Made by a program: the position numbers and the translations under genes. From a bacterium (GTDB lineage: Bacteria; Patescibacteriota; Gracilibacteria; JAHISY01): 64,000 nt of DNA. The notes below the pieces were generated by a model that was given only the letters and a program-made list of their open reading frames with translations, was not told the origin of the DNA and searched no databases. Shown piece after piece: positions 7,576 through 15,560 of this stretch. The DNA is taken from contig JAJYAT010000002.1 in assembly GCA_021779375.1 (NCBI GenBank), positions 116,373 through 180,372 on the forward strand, written 5' to 3'. Numbering within the stretch: position 1 is the stretch's first letter; each line of letters starts with the position of its first letter.

Positions 7576-10182
7576 CTATCTCAGTGCCGCCTGCGCCGCC
7601 GCGAGCCGCGCAATCGGGACGCGGAAGGGCGAGCAAGAAACATAGTTCATACCGACGCGGTGGCAAAATTCAACCGAGGCTGGATCTCCGCCGTGTTCAC
7701 CGCAGATGCCGCATTTCAAGTCTTTTTTGTCAGTGCGTCCGCGCTCAATACCCATCTGCACCAATTCTCCGACGCCGCGCTGATCGAGCGAAGCGAAAGG
7801 ATCATTGTCGAGAATTCCCTCTTCGATGTATTTCGGCACGAATTTCGGAGCGTCGTCGCGAGAGAAGCCGAAGGTGAGTTGCGTGAGGTCATTCGTCCCG
7901 AAGCTGAAGAACTCCGCCTGCCGCGCGATTTTGCGGGCGCGGATGCAGGCGCGCGGAATCTCAATCATCGTGCCGACCGCGTATTTCAGCTGAACGCCGG
8001 ATTTTTGAATGATGGCGTTGCCGGTCGAGCGCACGATCTTCGCCAGTAAATAAAATTCCTCCATCATGCCAATGAGCGGAATCATGACCTCGGGAATCAC
8101 GTCGATCTTTTCTTTTTTCAATCTGACTGCCGCCTCGAAAATCGCCTGCGCCTGCATCTCGACAATCTCGGGATAGACGACCATCAGGCGCGCTCCGCGC
8201 AAACCCATCATCGGATTGACTTCGTGCAACGCCGCCATCCGTTCGCGCAATTTTTGCTCGGAAATCTGGAGTGTCTTGGCGAGTCCGCGGATTTCTTTTT
8301 CTTCGTTTGGAAGGAATTCGTGGAGCGGCGGATCGAGCAAGCGCACCGTCACCGGCAAGCCTTTCATCGCTTTGAAAATGCGGTAAAAATCTTCACGTTG
8401 AAAGGGCAGCAATTTCGCGAGCGCCTTTTTGCGTGCCTCGACTGAATCGGCGACGATCATTTCACGCACCGCGAGAATGCGTTCCGGCTCGAAAAACATG
8501 TGCTCCGTGCGGCAGAGACCAATTCCCTCCGCACCCATTTCGCGCGCGAAAGCGGCGTCGTGCGGCGTGTCCGCATTGGTGCGAATTTTGAGTTCGCGGA
8601 ATTTGTCCGCGAAAGTCATGAGCTTCTTGAAATTCGCATCAAGCTGCGGCTCGACCGTAGCGATTTCGCCGAGCATCACCTCACCCGTCGAACCGTCGAG
8701 CGTAATTGTTTCGCCGGCACTCACGATTTTCGTCCCGACGCGGAACTGCTTTTTGGTGTAATCAACTTCGATTTTTTCCGCACCCGCGACGCAGCAACGA
8801 CCCATACCGCGAGCGACAACCGCCGCGTGCGAGGTCATGCCACCACGCGCCGTGAGGATGCCCCGCGCCGCGTGCATGCCGTGAATATCCTCGGGTGAAG
8901 TTTCTTTGCGGACGAGAATCACGTTCTCGCCGAGATTGCCGAAGTGTTCCGCTTCGTCCGCCGTGAAGACGACTTTGCCACTGGCTGCGCCCGGACTCGC
9001 GGGCAAACCTTTGGTCAGCACAATTTTCTTCGCCTTGGGATCAAGTGACGGATGCAGTAATTGATCGAGAGAATAAGGATCGACGCGCAGCACCGCTTCT
9101 TTTTCGGTGATCATTTTTTCGCGAACTAATTCGACCGCGATGCGCACCGCCGCTCGCGCCGTGCGTTTGCCGTTGCGCGTCTGCAGCAGGAAAAGTTTGC
9201 CGCGCTCGATGGTGAATTCGAGATCCTGCATGTCGCGGTAATGCTTTTCCAATTTTTGGTAAATCTTCGTCAGCTCGGCGTACACTTTCGGATTCGATTT
9301 TTGCAAATGGGAAATCGGCTGCGGCGTACGAATCCCCGCGACGACGTCCTCGCCCTGGGCATTCATCAGATACTCGCCGAAAAATTTCTTCTCGCCCGTC
9401 GACGGATCGCGCGTGAAGGCAACGCCCGTACCCGAAGTTTCACCGAGATTACCGAAAACCATTGCCTGAACATTCACCGCTGTCCCAATCAGACCTTTGA
9501 TGTTGTTCATCTTGCGATAATAAATCGCGCGTGGATTGTCCCAGCTGCCGAAGACCGCCTGAATCGCAAGCTTGAGTTGCTCGAGCGGATCTTGCGGAAA
9601 GTCTTTGCCGATTGCGTCTTTCACGACTTTCTTGAAATTCGCCGTCAGCTTTTCGAGATCCGCCGCATCAAGTTCGAGATCATTTTTTACTTTTTTCGTC
9701 GTCTTCAGTTTATCGAGTTCGTGTTCGAAATGTGCGTGCTCGACGCCGAGGACGACATCGCCAAACATTTGAATGAAGCGACGGTAAGCGTCCCACGCGA
9801 AACGCGCGTTGCCCGAAACAGCCGCGAGACCCGCGACCGACTTGTCATTCATACCGAGATTCAGAACTGTATCCATCATACCCGGCATAGAAGCCGCCGC
9901 GCCCGAGCGCACGGAGACGAGCAAAGGATCTTTGGCGTCGCCGAGTTTCTTGCCCATTTTTTTCTCCAACTTCGTGAGGTGTTCTTCGACTTCTTTCAAA
10001 AGCCCCGTCGGAAATTTGCCGCCTGCTTTGGAATATTCCGCGCAAGTCTCAGTCGTAATCGTGAATCCCGGCGGCACCGGAATCCCGAGCGAACTCATCT
10101 CAGCGAGATTCGCGCCTTTACCACCGAGCAGCTCGCGCATTTTGGCTGAACCTTCCGTAAAGTCGTAGACACGTTTGGGCAT
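7576..10182 (-). CDS. ppdK: Pyruvate, phosphate dikinase
   Basis: Interconverts pyruvate + ATP + Pi and PEP + AMP + PPi; in cells with few biosynthetic routes it often works in the glycolytic direction. The 868 residues cover the full family architecture: N-terminal ATP-grasp domain (GGKGANLAEM near residue 20, SVRSGAAASMPGMMDT), central phosphohistidine domain with GGMTSHAAVVARGMG near residue 450, and a C-terminal PEP/pyruvate TIM barrel with GLCRTEHMF, SFGTNDLTQ and the catalytic cysteine motif CGICGEHGGDP. The final ~35 codons are duplicated at 5557-5665 beyond an inserted two-gene module, so the present gene end may not be ancestral. It stands alone, transcribed leftwards, with a 352-bp repeat-rich region upstream. 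Confidence 0.95.
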   Translation of the reverse strand: MPKRVYDFTEGSAKMRELLGGKGANLAEMSSLGIPVPPGFTITTETCAEYSKAGGKFPTGLLKEVEEHLTKLEKKMGKKLGDAKDPLLVSVRSGAAASMPGMMDTVLNLGMNDKSVAGLAAVSGNARFAWDAYRRFIQMFGDVVLGVEHAHFEHELDKLKTTKKVKNDLELDAADLEKLTANFKKVVKDAIGKDFPQDPLEQLKLAIQAVFGSWDNPRAIYYRKMNNIKGLIGTAVNVQAMVFGNLGETSGTGVAFTRDPSTGEKKFFGEYLMNAQGEDVVAGIRTPQPISHLQKSNPKVYAELTKIYQKLEKHYRDMQDLEFTIERGKLFLLQTRNGKRTARAAVRIAVELVREKMITEKEAVLRVDPYSLDQLLHPSLDPKAKKIVLTKGLPASPGAASGKVVFTADEAEHFGNLGENVILVRKETSPEDIHGMHAARGILTARGGMTSHAAVVARGMGRCCVAGAEKIEVDYTKKQFRVGTKIVSAGETITLDGSTGEVMLGEIATVEPQLDANFKKLMTFADKFRELKIRTNADTPHDAAFAREMGAEGIGLCRTEHMFFEPERILAVREMIVADSVEARKKALAKLLPFQREDFYRIFKAMKGLPVTVRLLDPPLHEFLPNEEKEIRGLAKTLQISEQKLRERMAALHEVNPMMGLRGARLMVVYPEIVEMQAQAIFEAAVRLKKEKIDVIPEVMIPLIGMMEEFYLLAKIVRSTGNAIIQKSGVQLKYAVGTMIEIPRACIRARKIARQAEFFSFGTNDLTQLTFGFSRDDAPKFVPKYIEEGILDNDPFASLDQRGVGELVQMGIERGRTDKKDLKCGICGEHGGDPASVEFCHRVGMNYVSCSPFRVPIARLAAAQAALR

Positions 10183-10289
10183 TTGAGAAAAAATTTAGAA
10201 TAAAAACCCCTGTAAATTAGGGACGAGAGAATTTTTGGGAGTGCATTGGGAGAAAAAGTAGATTGATTAACCTGCCTTTTAAACGTATA

Positions 10290-10330
10290 AAACTTAATCC
10301 TTATTTCTTACTCCTTAATCCTAAACTTAA
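10290..10330. repeat. Degenerate 7-bp tandem array upstream of ppdK
   Basis: Heptamers AATCCTT, ATTTCTT, ACTCCTT, AATCCTA, AACTTAA in register. Same family as the array in the gyrB leader. Here it is about 110 bp from the ppdK start and in the opposite orientation relative to the gene. Confidence 0.6.
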
Positions 10331-10372
10331 GTGCGAAGATTTTAGTCGCCCTGCCCTATCTCAGCAACTCGC

Positions 10373-10400
10373 CCTTTTGAACAAAATTTGTGTGCTGAAA
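10373..10400 (+). repeat. Promoter-like repeat, copy 1 of 3
   Basis: CCTTTTGAACAAAATTTG followed by TGTGCTGAAA. Copies at 11231-11256 and 11833-11861 read (CC)TTTTGAACACAATTTTT(G/A)TGCTAAAA. The three direct copies flank the RAYT gene and the orphan gene at 11258. Copy 3 carries an extended -10 (TGCTAAAAT) and probably drives the ABC exporter. Confidence 0.55.
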
Positions 10401-10414
10401 ATTTTGGTAAAAAT

Positions 10415-10490
10415 CCCCGAATATTGTCCGTAGGAACGCCCCGAATATTGTCCGTAGAAACGCCCCGCCGGGGCGTTTCTACCGCAATTT
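10415..10490. repeat. REP-like cluster upstream of the RAYT gene
   Basis: Two 24-bp direct repeats (CCCCGAATATTGTCCGTAG then GAACG or AAACG) lead into a 29-bp palindrome at 10454-10482 whose arms are GTAGAAACGCCCCG and CGGGGCGTTTCTAC around a single C. An identical palindrome lies inside the transposase gene at 10922-10950. REP elements mobilised by RAYT proteins typically carry a 5' GTAG next to a hairpin, which this one does. Confidence 0.75.
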
Positions 10491-10534
10491 CTACCCCCAT
10501 GTTTTTGACAAAAGGTCGATGTTAGAATTTTTAC

Positions 10535-11236
10535 GTGAAATTCCAAGAAAAATACCGCACGGAATCACGTCGGCTGGCTGGCTGGGATTATTCGGCAGAC
10601 GGTTATTATTCCATCACAATCTGCGCAAAAAATCGGGAAAATATTTTTGGCGAAATCCGAAATGGAAAAATGCAGCTCAACGAGATTGGAAAAATCATGG
10701 AAGAAGAATGGCAACAAACTGAAAAGATTCGCCGAAATGTGAAATTGGACGCGTTTGTCGTGATGCCGAATCATCTGCATGGAATTTTGGTAATTGATAA
10801 TTTAGGAATAGAAACGCCAGTTAGAAATAATGTAGAAACGCCCAGGCGGTTGAATGTAGAAACGCCCCGCCCAATGGATGCAGAACCGCATCATCACGTA
10901 GAAACAAATTGCATATTGAATGTAGAAACGCCCCGCCGGGGCGTTTCTACCGCGGGATTCACGGCAGATGGCATTTCTAACGCGGAAAAACAAATTCGCA
11001 ACCCTAATCACAAACCAGAATGGAAACCTGGTTCGGTTGGCGCAATCATCAACCAATTTAAATCAATCTGCACAAAACGCATTCACCAAATCCACCCTGC
11101 GCTCGACCGCGTCTGGCAACCGCGATTTCATGACAGGATAATCCGCAACGAGGATGAACTAAATCGCGTTCGTGATTATATTTGGCAAAATCCCGAGAAT
11201 TGGGGAAAAGATGAGGAAAACCAAGAGAGATTTTGA
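10535..11236 (+). CDS. REP-associated tyrosine transposase (RAYT / Y1 Tnp, IS200-like)
   Basis: Single-strand nuclease of the HUH family that in other bacteria cuts and joins REP palindromes. The 233-residue protein starts with the family block DYSADGYYSITICAKNRENIFG, shown here in part, then VVMPNHLHGILVI with the two metal-binding His (H-L-H), and ends with VWQPRFHDRIIRNEDELNRV and DYIWQNPENW. The usual length is near 180; the excess is a block at residues ~88-145 encoded by several GTAGAAACGCC repeats and one full 29-bp palindrome (10922-10950), translated as repeated NVETPRR units. The reading frame stays open through them. The catalytic Tyr cannot be assigned with confidence. It may be inactive, or the insert may be a tolerated loop. 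Confidence 0.85.
   Translation: MKFQEKYRTESRRLAGWDYSADGYYSITICAKNRENIFGEIRNGKMQLNEIGKIMEEEWQQTEKIRRNVKLDAFVVMPNHLHGILVIDNLGIETPVRNNVETPRRLNVETPRPMDAEPHHHVETNCILNVETPRRGVSTAGFTADGISNAEKQIRNPNHKPEWKPGSVGAIINQFKSICTKRIHQIHPALDRVWQPRFHDRIIRNEDELNRVRDYIWQNPENWGKDEENQERF
10922..10950. repeat. 29-bp REP palindrome inside the RAYT gene
   Basis: Arms GTAGAAACGCCCCG and CGGGGCGTTTCTAC around one C, identical to the element at 10454-10482. Partial copies (tGTAGAAACGCCC) precede it at about 10832, 10856 and 10899 in the same gene. Confidence 0.85.
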
Positions 11237-11256
11237 ACACAATTTTTGTGCTAAAA
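11231..11256 (+). repeat. Promoter-like repeat, copy 2 of 3
   Basis: TTTTGAACACAATTTTTG then TGCTAAAA. It overlaps the last codons of the RAYT gene and stops 2 bases before the stop codon of the convergent orphan gene. Confidence 0.6.
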
Positions 11257-11257
11257 A

Positions 11258-11767
11258 CTATACTGTCTTTCCCTGGCAATATAAATTGCGAATCAAATCC
11301 GCTACCTCGCGCGCCCTCCTACTATTACCATCACCAAAATCAACCCCATCACTATTAATCCCTGCCTTTGGATTTTTTGCTTTTTTATCTAAATCAGACA
11401 AAACCATACCTCTTAATAATTCAAGAATTGCGGGTCTTTGCGAAATAGCCTCAACGACTTTTGGATGCTTCAAAACAAGTTGAGAAACTTTATATAAATA
11501 TAAATTTTGAGAACCATTATCATAAATTCCTGTCGCGGCAAAACAAACTGCATCGCTTGGAGTAAGTATTTTAGGCAGTTTTCTAGGCATACTACTAGCA
11601 TTTGCAGAAATCTCCTGGAGTGCTTCGCCCCTAACACCAGAAGCCAATTTAATAAGCTCTTCAAGTTCAGCTTCCGAAAACATAGTCTGTGGCTGATCAC
11701 AACCATCTCGATGGCAAATATTTCCAAATTCACCCCAGGCCAATTTTTGATCTTCTAAAGAAGGCAT
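11258..11767 (-). CDS. Hypothetical protein, 169 aa
   Basis: I do not recognise this protein. It is AT-rich compared with neighbours and mostly helical. It contains a conserved-looking Cys pair near the N-terminus (ICHRDGCDQPQ), which could be half of a metal site, and ends GNSRRAREVADLIRNLYCQG. It has no signal peptide or membrane segment. A good promoter lies upstream on the minus strand (TTGACA, 17 bp, CAAAAT at 11800-11828). It sits between two copies of a promoter-like direct repeat, which suggests that it arrived by an insertion between duplicated sequences. Confidence 0.55.
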   Translation of the reverse strand: MPSLEDQKLAWGEFGNICHRDGCDQPQTMFSEAELEELIKLASGVRGEALQEISANASSMPRKLPKILTPSDAVCFAATGIYDNGSQNLYLYKVSQLVLKHPKVVEAISQRPAILELLRGMVLSDLDKKAKNPKAGINSDGVDFGDGNSRRAREVADLIRNLYCQGKTV

Positions 11768-11799
11768 AATTTTCTGGGTTAAGAATAAAAAAGGAAGCT

Positions 11800-11828
11800 A
11801 TTTTGACTTCATGAATTAATTTTGTCAA
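11800..11828 (-). promoter_or_regulatory. Promoter of the orphan gene at 11258-11767
   Basis: Read leftwards: TTGACA (11828-11823), 17 bp, CAAAAT (11805-11800), about 33 bp before the ATG. It is divergent from the ABC exporter promoter region. Confidence 0.5.
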
Positions 11829-11832
11829 AAAC

Positions 11833-11861
11833 CCTTTTGAACACAATTTTTATGCTAAAAT
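11833..11861 (+). repeat. Promoter-like repeat, copy 3 of 3 (likely ABC exporter promoter)
   Basis: CCTTTTGAACACAATTTTT followed by ATGCTAAAAT. The TGC-TAAAAT end is an extended -10 box, 12 bp before the exporter ATG at 11874. No ideally spaced -35 box is visible, consistent with an extended -10 promoter. Confidence 0.5.
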
Positions 11862-11873
11862 CCAAGCTCAAAA

Positions 11874-13646
11874 ATGCAAATCTCATTCTGGTCGGTCGCG
11901 AAATTCTTGTGGAGCTACCTCCGCGCAAAGCCGCTGTGGCTCACCGGCGTTTTACTTTTGGTGATTTTACAAAGCGCGGCCGAAGTCGCGATGCCGCAGT
12001 TATTCGGAATTTTCACCGACACACTTGTGAATCACGCGACGGATCCGAGTGCGGCTTTCCCGGCAATTTGGTGGGTGCTCGCCGCCATCGGCATCGCAGG
12101 AATGATCTACTGGATTGCTAGTAAGGGCAAAAATATTTTCTGGGATTCACGCTGGACCAAGATGCTGGAAGAAATTCAGACCGACGCCTTTTTCCGTGTC
12201 CAAAGATTTTCGACTGACTGGCACGTGAATTCATTCGCGGGCGCCACGATGCGCAAAATCACCCGCGGCGTCTGGGCTGCCAATAGTTTTGCCGACCAAT
12301 TCCTCTTCACCTTCATCCCACTCTCCTTCATCGTGCTCGGCATGATTGGACTGATGTTTTGGCGCTGGACCGCAATCGGCGGAATCATCGCTGCTGGTGT
12401 CGTGATTTACATAGCTTTCAGTGTTTTCGTCGTGAAGAAATTCGTCGCACCGCGCTCCCGCGCCGCAACCGGCACGGATACGAAAATCGGCGCAACGCTC
12501 GCCGATGCGATTTCTTGCAATGCCACGGTGAAAATTTTTGGTCGGGAAAATTTCGAGGATCGCCGCTTCGCGCGCGTCGTCGAAAAATGGCGCGACAGCC
12601 ACTTCCGACTTTGGCTCGCTTTCAATCTAACTGATGTTGCGCAGGCTTGTGTGATGACGCTTTTCAAATTCGCACTTTTAATTCCGGTCGTGCTTTTTTG
12701 GGCGAATGGCAAAGCCAGCGTCGGCGATGCTGTTTTCGTGCTGGCAAGTTACAATCTGATTTCGAGCCACCTCCGTTCAATCGGCGAAAAAATTCGCGAA
12801 ACGCAAAAGGCGGCGAGCGAATTGGAGGACATCGTCCAATTCAGCCAAATGGATTTCCACGTGGCTGACCGTCCGGACGCGCTCAGTCTGAAAGTGAAGC
12901 AGGGCGCGATCGAGTTTAGAAATGTGAGCTTCAAATATTCCAATCAAAAAAAACCGATTTACAAAGACTTAAATCTGCACATCACACCAGGTGAAAAAAT
13001 CGCACTGGTCGGAAGGAGCGGCGGTGGCAAGACGACTTTCGTGAAATTATTGCAGCGCCTTTACGATGTTGAAAAAGGCGAGATTCTTTTCGATGGTCAG
13101 AATATCGCGACCGTGACACAAAAAAGTTTGCGGCGCGCCATCGGCGTCGTACCGCAGGAGCCAATTCTTTTTCACCGCAGCCTCGCTGAAAACATCGCCT
13201 ACGGTCAGCCGAATGCGACACTGGCGGAAATTCGAGCCGCTGCACGCGCAGCGCACGCATCAGAATTTATCGAGAAATTACCTGAAAAATACGAGACTTT
13301 CGTCGGTGAACGCGGCGTGAAATTGTCAGGCGGCGAACGCCAGCGCGTCGCCATCGCGCGCGCGATGCTCGCCGACACGCCGATTTTGATTCTGGACGAA
13401 GCGACCTCGAGCCTCGATTCCGAGAGCGAGAAATTAATTTCGGATGCGCTGGCGAAATTGATGCACGGCAAAACTGTCGTCGTGGTCGCTCACCGTCTCG
13501 CGACGATTCGCTCGGCCGACCGGATTTTGGTTTTCGAAAATGGCGGCATCGTCGAGGAGGGCAAACACGCCGCCTTGCTAAAAAAACCAAACGGAATTTA
13601 CCGCCGACTTTTCGAGCTCCAAGCGGGTGGATTTATCGCTGAATAG
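11874..13646 (+). CDS. ABC exporter (half-transporter, MsbA/LmrA-like)
   Basis: A 590-residue fusion of an ABC transmembrane domain (about six membrane helices in residues 1-310) and a nucleotide-binding domain. Walker A is GRSGGGKTT, the signature is [16 protein letters not shown], Walker B is [11 protein letters not shown], and the H-loop follows in VVAHRLATI. It should function as a homodimer, or with another half-transporter, to export lipid, peptide or drug; the substrate is not predictable from sequence. No partner gene is adjacent. The start is the ATG at 11874, about 12 bp from an extended -10 box. Confidence 0.9.
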   Translation: MQISFWSVAKFLWSYLRAKPLWLTGVLLLVILQSAAEVAMPQLFGIFTDTLVNHATDPSAAFPAIWWVLAAIGIAGMIYWIASKGKNIFWDSRWTKMLEEIQTDAFFRVQRFSTDWHVNSFAGATMRKITRGVWAANSFADQFLFTFIPLSFIVLGMIGLMFWRWTAIGGIIAAGVVIYIAFSVFVVKKFVAPRSRAATGTDTKIGATLADAISCNATVKIFGRENFEDRRFARVVEKWRDSHFRLWLAFNLTDVAQACVMTLFKFALLIPVVLFWANGKASVGDAVFVLASYNLISSHLRSIGEKIRETQKAASELEDIVQFSQMDFHVADRPDALSLKVKQGAIEFRNVSFKYSNQKKPIYKDLNLHITPGEKIALVGRSGGGKTTFVKLLQRLYDVEKGEILFDGQNIATVTQKSLRRAIGVVPQEPILFHRSLAENIAYGQPNATLAEIRAAARAAHASEFIEKLPEKYETFVGERGVKLSGGERQRVAIARAMLADTPILILDEATSSLDSESEKLISDALAKLMHGKTVVVVAHRLATIRSADRILVFENGGIVEEGKHAALLKKPNGIYRRLFELQAGGFIAE

Positions 13647-13716
13647 ATTTTGGAATCTGACTTTTGGAAAATTAAGAATTAAATTAAACTGAACTCGCTT
13701 TTTAAATCCTAAAATT

Positions 13717-13917
13717 GTGGCTAATGAAGCTGGGAGAACTGGCACAGATGATGAAGTCATAACTCTAGCGGAAGCGGGAGACATTTTTCCTGTCAAACAG
13801 GATGAAATTCAACAAGCGCGCGCCGATTTTAATAAAGCGGCAGCTTTATATGCCGAACGGCAAAACATCAAAGGAACACTTTCAGTTTGTCAAGAGCTCG
13901 CCAAGAGACCTTTCTAG
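13717..13917 (+). CDS. Small hypothetical protein, 66 aa
   Basis: Not recognised. It opens with GTG at 13717. The sequence is acidic then helical (ITLAEAGDIFPVKQDEIQQARADFNKAAALYAERQNIKGT), reminiscent of a single TPR-like helical hairpin. It has no signal peptide. The codon pattern looks coding, but the length leaves doubt. A TAAAAT box ends 1 nt before the GTG, too close for normal initiation there, so the true start or reality of the gene is uncertain. Confidence 0.35.
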   Translation: MANEAGRTGTDDEVITLAEAGDIFPVKQDEIQQARADFNKAAALYAERQNIKGTLSVCQELAKRPF

Positions 13918-13997
13918 TTTTTTCGAGTTCACTGGCGACGACCGTGAGAACTGGGCAGAGCAATGATTTAATAATTCAATGAGTAAATAAGAAAATT

Positions 13998-14029
13998 AAA
14001 TCATTTACTCATTCGCTGATTTTCTCATT
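13998..14029. repeat. Degenerate 8-bp array over the pyrF stop codon
   Basis: AAATCATT, TACTCATT, CGCTGATT, TTCTCATT in register. It encodes the last seven pyrF codons and the stop (14005-14007), so the C-terminal residues MRKSANE are repeat-derived. Confidence 0.6.
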
Positions 14030-14760
14030 GAATTCCATCCCGCAGCGCGGTATTTCTCCGCTTCGCTAATCGGATCAGCACTCTCGTAAATTCCGCGTCC
14101 GACGATGATGATGTCCGCACCATTTTGAATCGCTTTTTCCGGCGTGTTATAAGTTTGTCCGAGTCCGTCCGACTCCGAGGAAAGCTTGATACCGGGAGTC
14201 AGAATCAAGAAATCTTCCCCGGCGGCTGCGCGAATTTTGGCGAGTACCTCCGGTCGATCGCTCGATCCGATGAAGCCGACGACGAAGTCGGAATTCTCCT
14301 GCGCCATCGCCACAGTCTTCAGTGCGTAACTTTCGTCAAACAAATTACCTTCGGGCGTCATCTGCGCCAACAAGATCAAAGCACTATTTTTATTGACCTT
14401 TTTCAATCCGTCGATGATGCCCTCCCCTACGATTGAGTGCGCATTGATCAGATCCGCCCACTCGGAAATATGATAAATCCCGCCGCCAAATTGGAGCGAG
14501 ACGGTATTGCCAATGTCCGCAAATTTGCGGTCTTCGAAAATCAGGAAGTTTTGACGATCAGCCAGCGCGCGTAATTTTTTGGGAAAATCGGGCGTGAAAT
14601 CTTCGAGAATATCGACATGCGTCTTAAGCATGCAAATCTCGTCACCAATTTTTTCGGCTAAATCCAAGACCTTTTCACACTTCGTGAAATCCGCCGCGAC
14701 GCACAGATTGCTTTCTTTTTCCTGAATAATCGCACGAACTTTGGCAATCATGGGATTCAT
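14005..14760 (-). CDS. pyrF: Orotidine 5'-phosphate decarboxylase, eukaryote-like
   Basis: Decarboxylates OMP to UMP, the last step of de novo UMP synthesis. The 251-residue protein carries the catalytic tetrad region as FEDRKFADIGNTV, followed by GGIYHISEWADLINAH, and the phosphate-binding end DIIIVGRGIYE. These strings are close to the OMPDC of fungi and of animal UMP synthase (URA3-type) and differ from the DxKxxDIPxT form usual in bacteria. It lies directly downstream of pyrE on the same strand with a 23-bp gap, the same order as the two domains of eukaryotic UMP synthase. No other pyr genes are in the window. Confidence 0.9.
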   Translation of the reverse strand: MNPMIAKVRAIIQEKESNLCVAADFTKCEKVLDLAEKIGDEICMLKTHVDILEDFTPDFPKKLRALADRQNFLIFEDRKFADIGNTVSLQFGGGIYHISEWADLINAHSIVGEGIIDGLKKVNKNSALILLAQMTPEGNLFDESYALKTVAMAQENSDFVVGFIGSSDRPEVLAKIRAAAGEDFLILTPGIKLSSESDGLGQTYNTPEKAIQNGADIIIVGRGIYESADPISEAEKYRAAGWNSMRKSANE

Positions 14761-14783
14761 GGACGGAAGAAGTAAGATTAAGA

Positions 14784-15419
14784 TTAAGTTTTTTTATTCT
14801 GCTTTTCGAACCAACTCGCCGGGTCGGCGGAAAATTCAAGCACCGCTTTTTTCTCCGCTTCGCTGATTTCGAGCTGTCCGACAATCGCCGTGAAATTCGT
14901 CAAAGTCCACCAGCGCACTTCCGCCTCCTCCAGTTTGGTCGCGGCTTTTTCGAATTCGTAGGTTGAGATTGCGATCACGCCGACGACCTCTGCGGAAATT
15001 TCAGAGCGCAGCGCGGCGACGGCTTTTACCGTCGAGCCGGCCGTCGAGAACAAATCTTCAATGACGAGAACTTTGGAATTCTGAGCGAGCGAACCCTCGA
15101 CTTGCCGCGAAGTGCCATGGTCGCGCGGTTCGGGTCGCACGTAAACGTAAGGTTTTTTCAGGCGATCCGCGACGAGCATGCCGAAAGCAATCGCGCCCGT
15201 CGCGACTCCGGCGACCGCGTCAAACTCGAGTCCGATTTCAGCAATCTTTTGCAAAAATCCCGCGAGAATTTTTTCGCGCGCGTCAGGAAAAGAAATAAGC
15301 GCGCGCGTGTCGCAGTAAATCGGCGCACGAATTCCACTCGTCCATGTGAATGGTTCGGTGAGATTAATCTTGACCGCCCCGCGGTCGAGCAAGATTTTCG
15401 CGATTTCGTCAGCGAGCAT
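14784..15419 (-). CDS. pyrE: Orotate phosphoribosyltransferase
   Basis: Transfers the phosphoribosyl group of PRPP to orotate, forming OMP for PyrF next door. The 211-residue protein shows the PRPP-binding loop VLVIEDLFSTAGST (usual form VxVxEDxxTTGxS), the catalytic flexible-loop segment RPEPRDHGTSRQVEG and the substrate loop TWTSGIRAPIYCDTRAL near the N-terminus. Length is normal for the family. In this protein the loop usually carrying Lys residues reads PRDHGTS, similar to forms found in UMP-synthase-type enzymes. It is transcribed with pyrF. Confidence 0.9.
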   Translation of the reverse strand: MLADEIAKILLDRGAVKINLTEPFTWTSGIRAPIYCDTRALISFPDAREKILAGFLQKIAEIGLEFDAVAGVATGAIAFGMLVADRLKKPYVYVRPEPRDHGTSRQVEGSLAQNSKVLVIEDLFSTAGSTVKAVAALRSEISAEVVGVIAISTYEFEKAATKLEEAEVRWWTLTNFTAIVGQLEISEAEKKAVLEFSADPASWFEKQNKKT

Positions 15420-15482
15420 TTGAAGACTTTAGTTTCAGTGAGTTTAACAAAAAACTATTCGTCGTTCCTGGCTAATCCTTTG

Positions 15483-15532
15483 TCATTCCCGAACACCCCC
15501 TTTGTCATTCCCGACTTGATCGGGAATCCAGG
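15483..15532. repeat. GTCATTCCCG-type REP repeat
   Basis: TCATTCCCGAACACCCCC and then TGTCATTCCCGACTTGATCGGGAATCC in two pieces: a partial copy and a full hairpin (ATTCCCGA/TCGGGAAT). Related elements lie at 17571, 41806 and 43229. Confidence 0.6.
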
Positions 15533-15560
15533 AGATAGCTGCTGAACACACGGATTAACT

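Larger units (their letters stand above)
10183..10534. other. 352-bp intergenic region between ppdK and the RAYT gene
   Basis: It holds the divergent starts of ppdK (-) and the RAYT gene (+), a 7-bp array, a promoter-like repeat and a REP cluster, each listed separately. No further ORF is supported. Confidence 0.6.

Noticed and set aside
9241..10149. 302-codon frame antisense to ppdK
   Set aside because: Shadow of a GC-rich, strongly biased gene; the sense strand is a complete PPDK.
10415..10950. CRISPR array from the repeated GTAGAAACGCC units
   Set aside because: Spacing is irregular, several units lie within a coding frame, units are hairpin halves, and no cas gene is present; a RAYT gene explains them.
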